64,000 nt of DNA from contig LNAC01000035.1 in assembly GCA_002007465.1 (NCBI GenBank), positions 6,995,695-7,059,694 of the forward strand, written 5' to 3'. This document shows, piece after piece, positions 41,946 to 51,519 of this stretch. This stretch comes from Ailurus styani. Taxonomy: Eukaryota > Chordata > Mammalia > Carnivora > Ailuridae. Made by a program: the position numbers and the translations under genes. Within the stretch, counting starts at the first letter, position 1; every line of letters begins with the position of its first letter. The notes beneath the pieces are model-generated. The model was not told where the DNA came from. It ran no database searches and saw only the letters and a list, made by a program, of their open reading frames with translations.

Positions 41946-42475
41946 AATTAATTAACATTTCCTGCTCATAAGTATAACACTGTTCTGAGTGCTATGCAGG
42001 ATCTAAATAATTTAATCCTCACCCTAACCCCACAAGGCAAATTTATTATTATCAGAGAAAGTATTATTATCACCATTTTGTAGACAAAGAAGCCAGGGCA
42101 TAGACTGGTGAGTGGCTAGTAAGTAGGAGCCCTGAGATTTGCACCCAGAGAGTTGAGCATTTGAACACAGTGTCATGGGGCACCTGGGTGCTGCAGCTGG
42201 TTGAGTGAATGACTCTTGATTTCGGCTCAGGTCATCATCTCAGGGTTGGGAGATCAAGCCCCGATTTGGGCTCCACGCTGGGCATGGGGTTGGCTTGAGA
42301 TTCTGTCTCCTGTTCCCTCTGCCTCTCCCCCTCCCGCTCACATGTGCTCTCTCTCTCTCAAAACAAAAAAACAAAAACATGCATGTGCTCTCTCTCTCTC
42401 AAAACAAAAAAACAAAAACAACAACAAACTAAAACAAACAAAAAAACAACAATGTCATAACCAGTATACTATACA
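41946..42475 (-). mobile_element. MIR SINE, antisense, split by a carnivore SINE
   Basis: 'TAATTAACATTTCCTGCTCA', 'TAATCCTCACCCTAACCCCA', 'TATCACCATTTTGTAGACAA' and 'GTGAGTGGCTAGTAAGTAGG' run backwards through MIR to 42176. After the SINE the MIR 5' end resumes as 'ATAACCAGTATACTATAC', matching the reversed start of the consensus. Confidence 0.88.
42177..42449 (+). mobile_element. Carnivore SINE, sense, diverged
   Basis: The head reads GGGGCACCTGGGTGCTGCAG, followed by 'GACTCTTGATTTCGGCTCAG' and 'ATCTCAGGGTTGGGAGATCA'. The tail contains a 41-bp tandem duplication and AAAC-rich sequence. The likely target-site duplication is CAGTGTCAT / CAATGTCAT (42168-42176, 42450-42458). Confidence 0.93.
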
Positions 42476-42477
42476 TT

Positions 42478-42532
42478 TAGCAAAGTGCTGGGAACAAAGG
42501 GTGACACAGAGTAAATAAATATTTGTTCAGAA
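42478..42532 (+). mobile_element. L2 3' tip, sense
   Basis: 'AGCAAAGTGCTGGGAACAAA' followed by 'GAGTAAATAAATATTTGTTC' is the L2 terminal block. Confidence 0.6.
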
Positions 42533-42559
42533 ACCTCCTGGGAGTATCTCACCCACCCC

Positions 42560-42935
42560 GGGCCTGAAATGTGATCTCTCCGAGATGACTCCCAAGGCTT
42601 GACCTCCAGCAGAGACCTCTTCTATGAGCTTCAGACCTTTAAGCGCTGCTAAGTCCTAGACATTTCCACCAGGCACACCTTACTCCCAACATGCTCCCAA
42701 ACGAGATCATCACCCCACCCACCCATCCCAAACCCGCTCTTCCTCCTGTGTCCCCTCAGGTCATCCATGGCACCACCAGCCCCTTTCCTTCAAGTCGGAA
42801 ACCTGGAGTCACCTGAGAGTCTTTCTCCCATGCCCCCCACGTCAGTCTCCACTGCTTTGAATCACACCTGCAGCATGTCCTGCCTGGCCTCTTGCAATGT
42901 CTGCTGGGCTCAGCCCTCTTTGTCCCTCATCCCCC
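42560..42935 (+). mobile_element. L2 upstream portion, sense
   Basis: 'CTCTTCTATGAGCTTCAGAC' at about 42618, 'CTAGACATTTCCACCAGGCA' at about 42656, 'TGCTCCCAAACGAGATCATC' and 'AACCTGGAGTCACCTGAGAG' at about 42800 follow the L2 region upstream of the classical 3' end. Confidence 0.78.
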
Positions 42936-42989
42936 CCCAAATATAGAATCTTATATAGAGAATATATCTATATAGAGTATACATAGTTA

Positions 42990-42991
42990 CA

Positions 42992-43055
<64 letters not shown>
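42990..43055. repeat. Compound (AC)n(AT)n microsatellite
   Basis: About 20 AC units with one interruption lead into about 13 AT units. An AT/TATA-rich lead-in begins near 42940. Confidence 0.97.
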
Positions 43056-43057
<2 letters not shown>

Positions 43058-43244
43058 TCTATATAGACTCTTATAACTCCTCCCCCCAAATGAACCCAAG
43101 CCGCAGGACAGCAAGAAGAGTCATGGCCTCAGACAGTCCACGGAGCACCCCTACCTGCTGAGGACACACCCAGTGTACCAAGCGTACTTTAGACTCTTCT
43201 CGGGCTGGCTCCTGTTCATGGAGTCACTCAGGCCCATTCCTCAA
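43056..43244. other. Short unassigned stretch
   Basis: No gene or repeat recognised. Confidence 0.4.
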
Positions 43245-43350
43245 TCCTTTCCCTTTATTGGTCCATCTCTGTCTCCCCATATTCAAGCAGAGTGTCAAAC
43301 ACACTGCATGGGCTGAACATGTGGCCTATGATCCAAGAAATGAATGAAGG
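43245..43350 (+). mobile_element. Diverged L2 3' end, sense
   Basis: 'CCATCTCTGTCTCCCCATAT' and the terminal AAGAAATGAATGAAGGAGC resemble the L2 end. The middle is poorly matched. Confidence 0.42.
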
Positions 43351-43414
43351 AGCAAAGTCTGCTGAGGTCACTCCCAGGGGACTTGCGTGATATCCCTGCT
43401 GGAAGATGTAGCTC

Positions 43415-44115
43415 GGTGAGTGGTGGCGGGAGCCAGAATGGTCAAAACTCAAAAGACAAAGGGCACCAAGTTTTAGCAAGGGCGTGTCCATCACACATTG
43501 CCAATGGGAATATAAAATGGCACAACCCCTTCAGAAAACAGTCAAGCAATTTTTTATGACATTCACTGCATACATGACCTAGCAATTTCGTCCCTCGGCA
43601 TGTACCCAAGAGAAACGAAAACATATGCCCACACGAAGACTTCTATATGCATGTTCTTTCAGAGCAACCTTATTTGTGATGGAGCAAAAACTTGAAATAA
43701 ACCACATTTCTATCAACAGGGGAATGGCTTGACTAATAATTATGGCACATCAATACCACTAGACATCATTCAGGAGTAAACATGAATGAATTTCTGACGC
43801 ACATAACAGCAGGCATGGGTGCCAAAATCAGAACATGAGAGAAGCCAGGCACAGAAGAGTATAACCATTGTCTGATGACACGGTATGACTCGATAATAGG
43901 TAACTCATGCAAAGGCCAATGTAATCTCAAGTGACGGAAGGCCGATCCGTTACCTAGAGTTGGGGGAGGGACAAGAACAACTAAGAAGGGACACAAAGGA
44001 ACTTTCTGGGGAGCTGAAATGTTGCATAAATGTGTCAAAACTCATCCAATTGCACATTTAAGATTGGTACATATTATTGTATGTTAATTATATTTCAATA
44101 AAGGTGATTTTAAAA
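43415..44115 (+). mobile_element. Ancient L1 3' region, sense
   Basis: 'ATTGCCAATGGGAATATAAA' at about 43497, 'TGTACCCAAGAGAAACGAAA' at about 43601, 'GAGCAACCTTATTTGTGATG', 'GAATGGCTTGACTAATAATT' at about 43722 and 'ATTATATTTCAATAAAGGTG' at about 44087 follow an old L1M 3' end in order. Confidence 0.9.
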
Positions 44116-44399
44116 AACACACATTCAGAACAGGTATCAGAAAACAGTGACAGGATGTGTAGTAATGTAAGATCTGTAGTAATCAGAGGCCCAAGGATGC
44201 ACACGTGGGCTGTGGGCCCCTGGAAATGGAGCTCGAGCCAATTAAATAGTTATTTAATTTTAATTAATGTGGATGCACTCCATTTAAGGTGATGAGAGTC
44301 TTGTAGAAAACACACATTACTCTCTCTCCCCACATTTACCCTCGTCCTGCATTTTCTCCATGTGGGAAGCCCTTTACAGGCTGACCTCCCCGAATTCAA
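44116..44399. other. Short unassigned stretch
   Basis: An AT-rich TTAATT patch lies near 44245-44270. No gene. Confidence 0.4.
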
Positions 44400-44520
44400 G
44401 GCACATGGGAGATATCATGGGGTTGTCTTAGACTGTCTTAGAAACATCTTGATCCAGATCCCATCTCTGCCAAGTCACTTGACCTCTTTGTGCCATAAAT
44501 TTCTAAATCTAAAAAGCGAA
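44400..44520 (+). mobile_element. MIR SINE, sense, diverged
   Basis: 'CTGCCAAGTCACTTGACCTC' at about 44467 and 'AATTTCTAAATCTAAAAAGC' give the MIR middle and core. Confidence 0.65.
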
Positions 44521-44605
44521 GACATTTGAAAATGTCACCCTTTGGGTGATGCTGGGGGCTGGGGAAGGAACGTGAGTCTACCCAGTTGCCCTGACCTTCT
44601 CAGGT

Positions 44606-44792
44606 TAGGATTGCCAGACAGAATCATCATCCCAGTTAAGTCTGATTTCAGATAAACAGGAAATGACTTTTTTAGTATCAGTAAATATGACATAGGGCAT
44701 TTACCTATACTAACAAAGGATTTGTTGTTTATCTGAAATTCAAGCTTCACTGGGTGCCCTGTGATTTTTGCTTGTGAAGTCTAGCAACCCTA
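44606..44792. mobile_element. Palindromic non-autonomous DNA transposon fossil
   Basis: Outer arms 'GGATTGCCAGAC' and 'GTCTAGCAACCC' are imperfect inverted repeats. Inner arms 'GATTTCAGATAAACAGGAAA' and 'TTTGTTGTTTATCTGAAATT' are as well, so the whole 187 bp is nearly self-complementary. This fits a known mammalian MITE-like element that I cannot name securely. Confidence 0.75.
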
Positions 44793-45114
44793 TTCCAGCT
44801 GGTCCCGGTATGCTATCCTAGAACCTTTAGGACTCCAGAGAACACAGCTTGAAACCCTCTTGTTTACAGAAGCAGGTCCTAAGCCAAGATGAGCTGTGGG
44901 CTGGTAAACCTTTGAAACTATTCCACTAGAATACAGAAAGGAGATGAAAGTGGCTGGAGCAGAGCTGAGCAGGCACCCCCAAAGGGGGTCTGCCTTCCTC
45001 ACCCAGCTCGGCAGCTTAAGATGCTGGCTCCCTCCTAGTTGTGAGTTCAGTTTTACCAATCCTCCTGACTGGGAGCCAGAGGAGACCCAGCCTCGCTGTA
45101 CTGCAAAGAAACAG
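44793..45114. other. Short unassigned stretch
   Basis: No gene or repeat recognised. Confidence 0.4.
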
Positions 45115-45235
45115 TCAATCTGGTGGAAAGAGCACTGGAAGTCAGAATATAGCTCTGGGCAAGTCATCTCAAATCTCTGTCTCTGACTCAGTTTCTTCAT
45201 CTGTAAAATGGGCCTCAAGACCAGGTTAAAATACA
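45115..45235 (+). mobile_element. MIR SINE, sense
   Basis: 'GGAAAGAGCACTGGAAGTCA', 'CAGTTTCTTCATCTGTAAAA' and TGGGCCTC match the MIR start and core; the middle is shortened. Confidence 0.85.
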
Positions 45236-45284
45236 AGTTACAGAGAAGTGGTAGGAAAAAAGTCACAACATGCATAATAGACAA

Positions 45285-46060
45285 AGCAGTGATGCCCAGA
45301 ATATATTAAGAGCTCCAAGTCAATAAGGAGAAACAAGTGACCCCACAGGGGAAAAGTGGGTGGGGGATAGGAACAGGTCACTCAGTGAAAAACAAACAAA
45401 CAAACAAACACACACATGGAGAATAAGCATATGAAAAGACAGACCTCATTAACAATCTAGAAAATGCAAATCAAAATGAGAGATAGCATTATTTGACAAT
45501 CCATTGGCAGAAATGTAAAACGTAGATAAAACCTAGGGTTGGGAGGGAAATCAACCTAGATTGTTGGTGGGAATGTAAATTAGCGTGGTTTTGGGGGAGG
45601 ACAGTGAACAATAGAAAAATTGCAGCTGCACACTCGGACCCACCAATTCCACCTCTAGCTTTCTACTCCGTGAGCGTTCTTCCAGCCACGCACAGACACG
45701 CATGAACAATGACACTCCCTGCAACCGTGGCTTTTGACAGAGATCACTGGGAGCCACTTCAGTGTCCATCCATAAAACAGATAACTCAGGGCTCAGAAAT
45801 CCTTGGAGCCACCAAAAAGAATGAATATAAATATATAAAGAACTCTAAAGACATATGGCATATTAAAAAAAAAGCGGTTTCGGAATAGTACATTTTGTAT
45901 TATCACATTTATATAAAGAAGTAGAATTATATCGGTGTGTATACATGTGTATGTGTCTGTCTGGATCTATGCATATGCATGTATCTCTATCTCGATATGT
46001 GCACAGTGGTGTCAACGTACAGAAAAGATCTAAATTGCATAGCAAACACGTGAGCCTGGA
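45285..46060 (+). mobile_element. Ancient L1 fragment, sense
   Basis: 'AAGAGCTCCAAGTCAATAAG' at about 45309, 'GAAAATGCAAATCAAAATGA' at about 45460, 'TAGATTGTTGGTGGGAATGT' at about 45557, 'CAATTCCACCTCTAGCTTTC' at about 45644 and 'AAAAGAATGAATATAAATAT' fit the end of ORF2 and the 3' region of an old L1. An AAAC tract lies at 45389-45410. Confidence 0.88.
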
Positions 46061-46165
46061 AAATCTGAGAGGCGAAAGGGGGAAGAGGGCCGTGAAGGGG
46101 GACCCTTTTTACTTCGGAGCTTTCTGTGCTGGTCACAGATTTACCATTTAAGAAGTTGGTGTGCA

Positions 46166-46330
46166 GGGGCACCTGGGTGGCTCAGTGGGTTCAGCGTCTA
46201 ATTCCGGCTCAGGTCACGATCGCTCCCCACTCAGGGGGGCACCTGCCCGTCCTGCTCCCTCTGCCCCTGCCCCCACTCCTGCTCTCTTTCTCTCTCTCTC
46301 AAGTAAATAAATAAAATCTTTAAAAAAAAC
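46166..46330 (+). mobile_element. Carnivore SINE, sense, internally deleted
   Basis: The head GGGGCACCTGGGTGGCTCAG and the 'TCAGGTCACGATCGCTCCCC' block are followed directly by the pyrimidine-rich 3' part. Most of the segment between the B-box-like word and the CTGCTCCC region is shortened. It ends in AAGTAAATAAATAAAATCTT plus A. A weak TTGGTGTGCA / TTGGTTTACA duplication may flank it. Confidence 0.93.
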
Positions 46331-46779
46331 CCACCGAAAACCTTGGTTTACAGAACAGGGGTGGGGTCGGATGGCTCCCTCCCTCCCCATGCTTCTGCCC
46401 CTCTCACAGGGCCCCAGGGCGTAACGGGGCTGACTCCCTGGCCTCCTCTCAGAAGGAGCCGCCCTCCTCCTGTCCAAGGTGAATGAAGCTCTGCGCAGGA
46501 GGCCCCAACCCTCCTCTGCCCTCCCCTGCCCGTTCTCCTTCCTCAGGGCCCTTCTCTACAGCAAGCTGCTCTCCTCTCCCTCCTGCCCCCTCCCCACTTC
46601 TGTGTCCTCCAGGGGCCACCTTCTGCCCCCCCGCGGACCCCGCCTCTTCAAAGAGGCCTCCTTCCCCTTGCCTGGGGCTCTGGAGACTCACAATCCCTGC
46701 TATCTGGTTCTCCGGTGCTCCTGCCGAAGTAACGGAACACTGCTCGGGAAGTTCCCCTGAATGGCCTTCCCTCGAGCCT
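46331..46779. other. Pyrimidine-rich unassigned stretch
   Basis: CT-rich with a few L2-like words but no confident assignment; no gene. Confidence 0.4.
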
Positions 46780-46915
46780 CACGCCCCTCCCCCCGACACT
46801 TCCCACTGCTCCAGGGCTGCCTGCAGTGGCCTCCTCATCCGCCCCTTGCATCCCACTCCTCTCCCTTCTGCTGTGGCAGCTCAAAGGTGAAGCCTTCCGG
46901 GAAGCCCGACCTTAG
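46780..46915 (+). mobile_element. L2 fragment, sense
   Basis: 'GTGGCAGCTCAAAGGTGAAG' and 'CCTTCCGGGAAGCCCGACC' at 46871-46910 resemble the L2 block with 'agctcaaatgtca' and 'gccttccctgacc'. Confidence 0.55.
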
Positions 46916-47289
46916 GAGCCTTAGGAGAATCTGGAAGAGAGGGGAAAGGAGACGCAGACACAGTGGGGGGCCTTGAAAAAGGGGGGGGGCGGTCAGATTC
47001 CAGGGATTGCTGGGAGGCAGAATAAGCAGGATATGTGGCCCGCTGGACACAGTAGGTAGGCTGTGGGTGAAGGGTGTGGCAGGGGTGAGCAGCTGGAAGA
47101 AGAGCGGATGATGAGTGATGGCAGGAGCACTTCCCCAGGCTGGGAAAGCCGCCCTGATCCCTGCTGAACCCCACCCCCTCCAGCTCAGGGGCTCAGTGAT
47201 CCCTACATCCCAGGTGTCCGGCTCTCGGACTCCGGCTCTCAGACTCCGGCTCTCGGACGCCGGCTCACAGCACCGTGGGCTGAGCCTTC
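46916..47289. other. Unassigned insert within L2-like DNA
   Basis: Lies between two L2-like pieces (46780-46915 and 47290-47450). It contains a nine-G run near 46981 and a 14-bp minisatellite at 47219-47266. Confidence 0.4.
47219..47266. repeat. 14-bp minisatellite, about 3.4 units
   Basis: The unit CGGCTCTCGGACTC repeats three times with single-base changes and a partial fourth copy. Each unit keeps a CpG. Confidence 0.9.
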
Positions 47290-47468
47290 ATGGTCCTTCC
47301 GCAGTTGTCCTTTCCATGTGTTTGTGTGTTCCTTGATTAACGTCTTCCCTCAGATCCATGAAGGGAAGGAATGCACCTGTCTTTGTTTTTCCTTGTACCT
47401 CCGGAGCCCAACCCATGCACAATACATGGTAGATGTATAAATATTCTTCCAAAAAAAAAAAAAAAAAA
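47290..47468 (+). mobile_element. L2 3' end, sense, followed by an A run
   Basis: 'CCATGAAGGGAAGGAATGCA', 'GTACCTCCGGAGCCCAACCC' and 'CACAATACATGGTAGATGTA' with TAAATATT are the L2 end. An 18-A run at 47451-47468 follows. Confidence 0.8.
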
Positions 47469-48524
47469 GAGCCGGTTGTTAGTTAAAACTTTCTTTACCC
47501 TGCAACCACTTCCCCAAAGCCGCTGCCATTTCTCACACAGCCATGTGCCCGGGAATCTCGCCTCATTGTCCTGATACACCCACCCAATGGTTTACACAGC
47601 TACGGGCGACTTTTGTGAACTCCCATCACTCCCAAACCCACTAGGCGCTTGGTGAGTGTGTTTCTCAGTGAAGAAGAGAAAGAGAAGAAATGTTGTCTAA
47701 GACTGTAAATTCTCACTGTGGATCCAGGGAGACTCCCAGCAAGTTCCTACCTGGACTCCCGCTTTGTCTCGGCCTCTCACAGAATGACCACCCCAGCTGG
47801 TACACAGGTGGGGGTCTTTGGCGTTGCTCATGTTGGAATCACCCATTTGAAACCCCCACTGCCAGACTGTGGCATGGTCACCATCAGAGACTGCCCGTTG
47901 GTGCCACAGGCAGGGCGGTGCTCTGTGACATCAGTCCCAGTCCCTCCCAACACCACTTCTCACCAGCCTGGCAATCTAGGAACAAAAGCCACCGCCCAGC
48001 CTCCTGATGAGGGATTTTGCATCTATCATTGGCTTCCTGATCAAGACATCGGGCCTCTTGCAGATCTTTCACATCCCCCAGAGCCTCAGGTCAACCTTAG
48101 CTCTCAGGAAATAGAAAAACATGGCAGCAGTTACACTAGCCCCCACCCTGGAGTATTCGCCGCCAATTTCGTTCATACTCAGTTCCCAGCTCCAGCAGGA
48201 CTGCGAGAGCTCGTCATGCCTCTGCTCTCTTCACAAGCAACTGTAATTTCTTTGCAAGAAATGGACTCGTTGCAAATAGGAAAAGCAATGCTTTAAAAAT
48301 GCCAAAGTCCGGTTGTGCTAATATTTGGTAACCTGGAGCGGCGGTCCATCAAGATTTTTCTGTTGATGCACACCAGACAGTTGTGATTCCCAGGTGTGAG
48401 GGACCCCAGCCAGCTGTAATGGCCCACCCCCCCACCCCTGGCACTGGTGTGGGACCTCGCTGAGGTCAGCTGGGACAACTGACGAGGTAAAAACCACAGC
48501 GAAGGAAGGAGGAGCGAGCAGAGG
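47469..48524. other. Unique stretch, no gene seen
   Basis: The 192-aa plus-strand frame (47718-48296) is the longest one outside recognised repeats, but it has no domain or family features and I see no splice or promoter context. The AT-richer segment at 48150-48310 is motif-dense. Confidence 0.45.
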
Positions 48525-48735
48525 ACTGGGAGAAAATATGCACAATACGCATAACAAACAAAGGATGAATGCCCGGATAGTACTAAGAGCTCCTGCAAAT
48601 TACGGGAAAAGGAAAAAGAAATTCAAGGGGCCCAGAAGACAGGCAAAGGATAGGCAGAGAAAATTCATGGGAAATGCAAATGGCTGATAACTGGGGAAAG
48701 ATGCTTAAGCTCACTGATAAGCAGAGCCAGACGCA
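48525..48735 (+). mobile_element. Ancient L1 ORF2-end fragment, sense
   Basis: 'GAGAAAATATGCACAATACG' at about 48530, 'AAGAGCTCCTGCAAATTACG' at about 48583, 'GACAGGCAAAGGATAGGCAG' and 'GGGAAATGCAAATGGCTGAT' match the end of L1 ORF2 and the start of the 3' region. Confidence 0.75.
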
Positions 48736-49284
48736 TCGCCCACGCCCCCTGGCCACATCGCCAGCCACCCTTCCCTCCAGCCCCCACCCAGGGCCCTCAC
48801 CGCCTGCCACAATCAAACCCAGCATGGAGGGATGGGAGAGCATCCAAGGAGGATGAGAAGCCATGCTCTATCAAGCTTTGAGTTCCTCTCTCTGAGCTCG
48901 TGGCCTTTCCACAAAAATCTTCACCCACAGATACCGACACAGGTGTGCAAGCTCCGTATGTTTTGACGATCAGAGCACAAGATGCAGGGGGTAGACAGAA
49001 TGTCCAGGCAGCAGGTCCTAATTGTCCTGGGGCTCCTAGGATCTGGGCAGATGGGGGGCTGAGTCATAGCCCCCAAGAAGGGAGACCTAGCAGGGGAAGA
49101 TGGAAGGAATGGGCACCTGCTTGCAGGCTACTCCAGGCACACAGCTGGAATTTTCGATGGATGCTGCCTCTGGGTGGCATGGGTTTGTATATCTCTCCTG
49201 GAAAATCAAATTAGGGAAATCATGGAGTCGATTTTATGAATCGACTTAAGAGAAAACTGGAACTGATTCTGTGAATCAGGGAAG
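48736..49284. other. Unassigned stretch with twin hairpins
   Basis: No gene or repeat. Two short perfect inverted repeats lie at 49226-49246 and 49263-49279. Confidence 0.45.
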
Positions 49285-49500
49285 AAAAGAGGAAGGAAAT
49301 CATAGCTACATTTATTGTGCCTAGCACTACTTTGAACGTATTATCTCTAAACCACAGAACTAGCCTTGGCAGGGGCTATCAACACCGGCAGAAATGGAAG
49401 TTCAAGAATGATGAGGATCTGAACTTGCCCAAGTTCACGCAGTGGGTCAGTGCCAGGGCCAGGTCATCAGTGCTCTGAACCCTCAAACCATACTGCATCT
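49285..49500 (-). mobile_element. MIR SINE, near full length, antisense
   Basis: 'CATAGCTACATTTATTGTGC', 'CTAGCACTACTTTGAACGTA', 'GAACTTGCCCAAGTTCACGC' and 'CAAACCATACTGCATCTCTC' run through MIR in reverse. Confidence 0.88.
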
Positions 49501-50529
49501 CTCTGGGGCCTGAGAAATGTAGATTTCCTGCTCATTGGTGCCTTGGAAGCTTCTGGGCCCAACCGGAAGGATGTGGAGGCTGGCAAGACAGGGATCATCT
49601 GATAGATTTGGACCTGGATGGATGGATGGGTGAGAGAAGCCAGGTTATGACCCATCGCCCAAAGACGATTTCCAGTCCAAGTCTGGTTCCTGCGTGTCCC
49701 TGTGGGTGCCTGTGTGTCCTTAGTAACAGCATTATTATTCTCCTCTTTCTGTGTCTGGTCTGATTAATCTAATTTGCACATGTGAACGAGAAACTACTCT
49801 GATCCATTTAATATGTTGGGAGAGCATCCCGGCCTATTTGCATGGTGGGTCTGGCCCACAGAGGTAACTCTTGTTCCCTGACTCCCTCCCCTCCCTCATC
49901 CCACCCTCCCACCAGGCAAATTCTTGCTGAGCAAGCAAATGGTGATCCGTGCTGGTGCTTTTAAGTCTTAAAACCCATTAGGAGTGTATTAGCAGACGTG
50001 CTGAGAGCTCATTTGAGTAATAAAAATCTTTTCTGGTGCAGCTAATAAAACAGAAGACAGAAAAGAGAAAGAGAGAGACTTGGACAGGGAGAGAGGAAGG
50101 CTGTCTTCCAGCCACGGTTCAGTAGGAGCTCTGAGATCTGTCTGCACAATTCTTGAAACTGGGCTCCTTCACTTTGCTGGTGTTGCTGGTGATGGGACAA
50201 AAATGGAGTGAAAACCTTTTCCAGCAGCTTCCAGCAGCTGACTGCAGTCCAGGAGGGCAAGAGGGGCATCTCGTTTGTCTTTAAGATGCAGCCCTGAAAC
50301 CCCCATTGGTGGCCTTTGCAGAGTGACCAGTTGTGGCTGCGGGCTCGGAGGGCAGTCACCATGACCAGGGGTCCCTCCGTCTGCACCACTGCTGCTCTCA
50401 CACCAGGCCGCCTGGCCTGCAGCCTGCAGGATTTGAAGACTCACAGCCTGACAGCTCTCAGACCCTATTCTCTGCTTCTCCCTACACCAGCCTCACCAAG
50501 CCCAGGCATAAGAGCTCAGTACCACATCT
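49501..50529. other. Unique stretch, candidate regulatory block
   Basis: No repeat. About 49720-50055 is dense in homeodomain-like words such as 'TGATTAATCTAATTTGCAC' and 'CCATTTAATATG', and in 'GAGTAATAAAAATC'. Regulatory function is inference; no exon is supported. Confidence 0.35.
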
Positions 50530-50935
50530 GGCATGCAAAGGAGGAGCTACATAATGTGTCCAGTGCAAAATGAAAATGACGGGCCCCGTTCAAACATACA
50601 TAAGAATTTTTTTTTAAAGATTTTATTTATTTATTTGACACAGAGAGAGATTACAAGTAGGCAGAGAGGCAGGCAGAGAGAGAGAGAGAGAGGAGGAAGC
50701 AGGCTCCCTGACAAGCAGAGAGCCCGATGCGGGCTTCAATCCCAGGACCCTGAGATCATGACCTGAGCCAAAGGCAGAGGCTTTAACCCACTGAGCCACC
50801 CAGGCGCCCATACATAAGAATTTTAAGAGGGAAACAGCACAACACTAAACCTGCCTTGGGTCCTTCCAAGTACAGAGCCCTGGGCAATGGACAGGCCCCA
50901 GGTCTATGAAGCCGGGCATGAGCATACGTTAGATC
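50530..50935 (+). mobile_element. Unnamed interspersed repeat, copy 2, split by a SINE
   Basis: 'GGAGCTACATAATGTGTCCA', 'GTGCAAAATGAAAATGACGG', 'GCCCCGTTCAAAC' and, after the SINE, 'TTTTAAGAGGGAAACAGCAC' and 'GGTCTATGAAGCCGGGC' parallel the copy at 17625-17800. Confidence 0.58.
50611..50808 (-). mobile_element. Carnivore SINE, mustelid-like variant, antisense
   Basis: The tail (TTTTTAAAGATTTTATTTAT) is at left and the 5' end GAGCCACCCAGGCGCCC at right. An (AG)n expansion sits at about 50675-50692. The target-site duplication CATACATAAGAATTTT is exact at 50595-50610 and 50809-50824, indicating a fairly recent insertion. Confidence 0.97.
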
Positions 50936-51364
50936 CTCAGTGAGTTGTCATTTGTGTGTGAATTCCCCCAAAGAGTATAGATTCTCAGTTTAAGAAATTC
51001 CAGATATCTGGGTCGCATCAACAGCCCAGACTCCCAGAGTATGCTATTCAAGAGGACATCGAAGAAGAGGTTTGGAAAGGCCCTCCCAAGGCGTGCCCTA
51101 GCCTCCCCGATGCCTTCCTCTGCTTAGAGCTGGCCCCAGATGCTCCAGTTTCCCCTAACGGCCCATTAAGGCCTCATAAGTCAAGACTTATCTAAGTCCT
51201 TTTGTGCAAATCCAGGAGAAAAGCTGCACAGAAATCCTCTTACAGTTAATCCCTCTGAGAACAGGGGCTAAGTCTACAAGAATGTAGAGCTGAAGGAAGC
51301 AGTCAAATTTGAGGGGATGGGCGGTGGGACGGGTCTTTGCTAGGATGAACTGAGACACAGGTCT
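50936..51364. other. Unassigned stretch
   Basis: No gene or repeat recognised. Confidence 0.4.
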
Positions 51365-51490
51365 CGGGTGGCTGGATAGCTCTGAAACCCGGTCCTATTC
51401 CACACCCACTAGTAACTAGACGATTTACCTTGGGCAAATCCCTTACCTTCTCTGAGGCTTTCCCTAGTTCTTCACAGTGTGAGTGAGAGC
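51365..51490 (+). mobile_element. MIR SINE, sense
   Basis: 'TAGCTCTGAAACCCGGTCCT', 'CTTGGGCAAATCCCTTACCT' and 'TCTCTGAGGCTTTCCCTAGT' follow the MIR 5' half. Confidence 0.78.
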
Positions 51491-51519
51491 AACTGGACAA
51501 ACATCCAAGGACAGTCATC

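Noticed and set aside
42341..42420. CRISPR-like direct repeats
   Set aside because: Only two copies with no spacers, in a SINE tail of a mammalian genome.
47718..48296. 192-aa plus-strand open frame
   Set aside because: No domain, signal peptide or repeat structure. Overlapping frames exist on both strands, and there is no promoter, splice or conservation evidence in the sequence.
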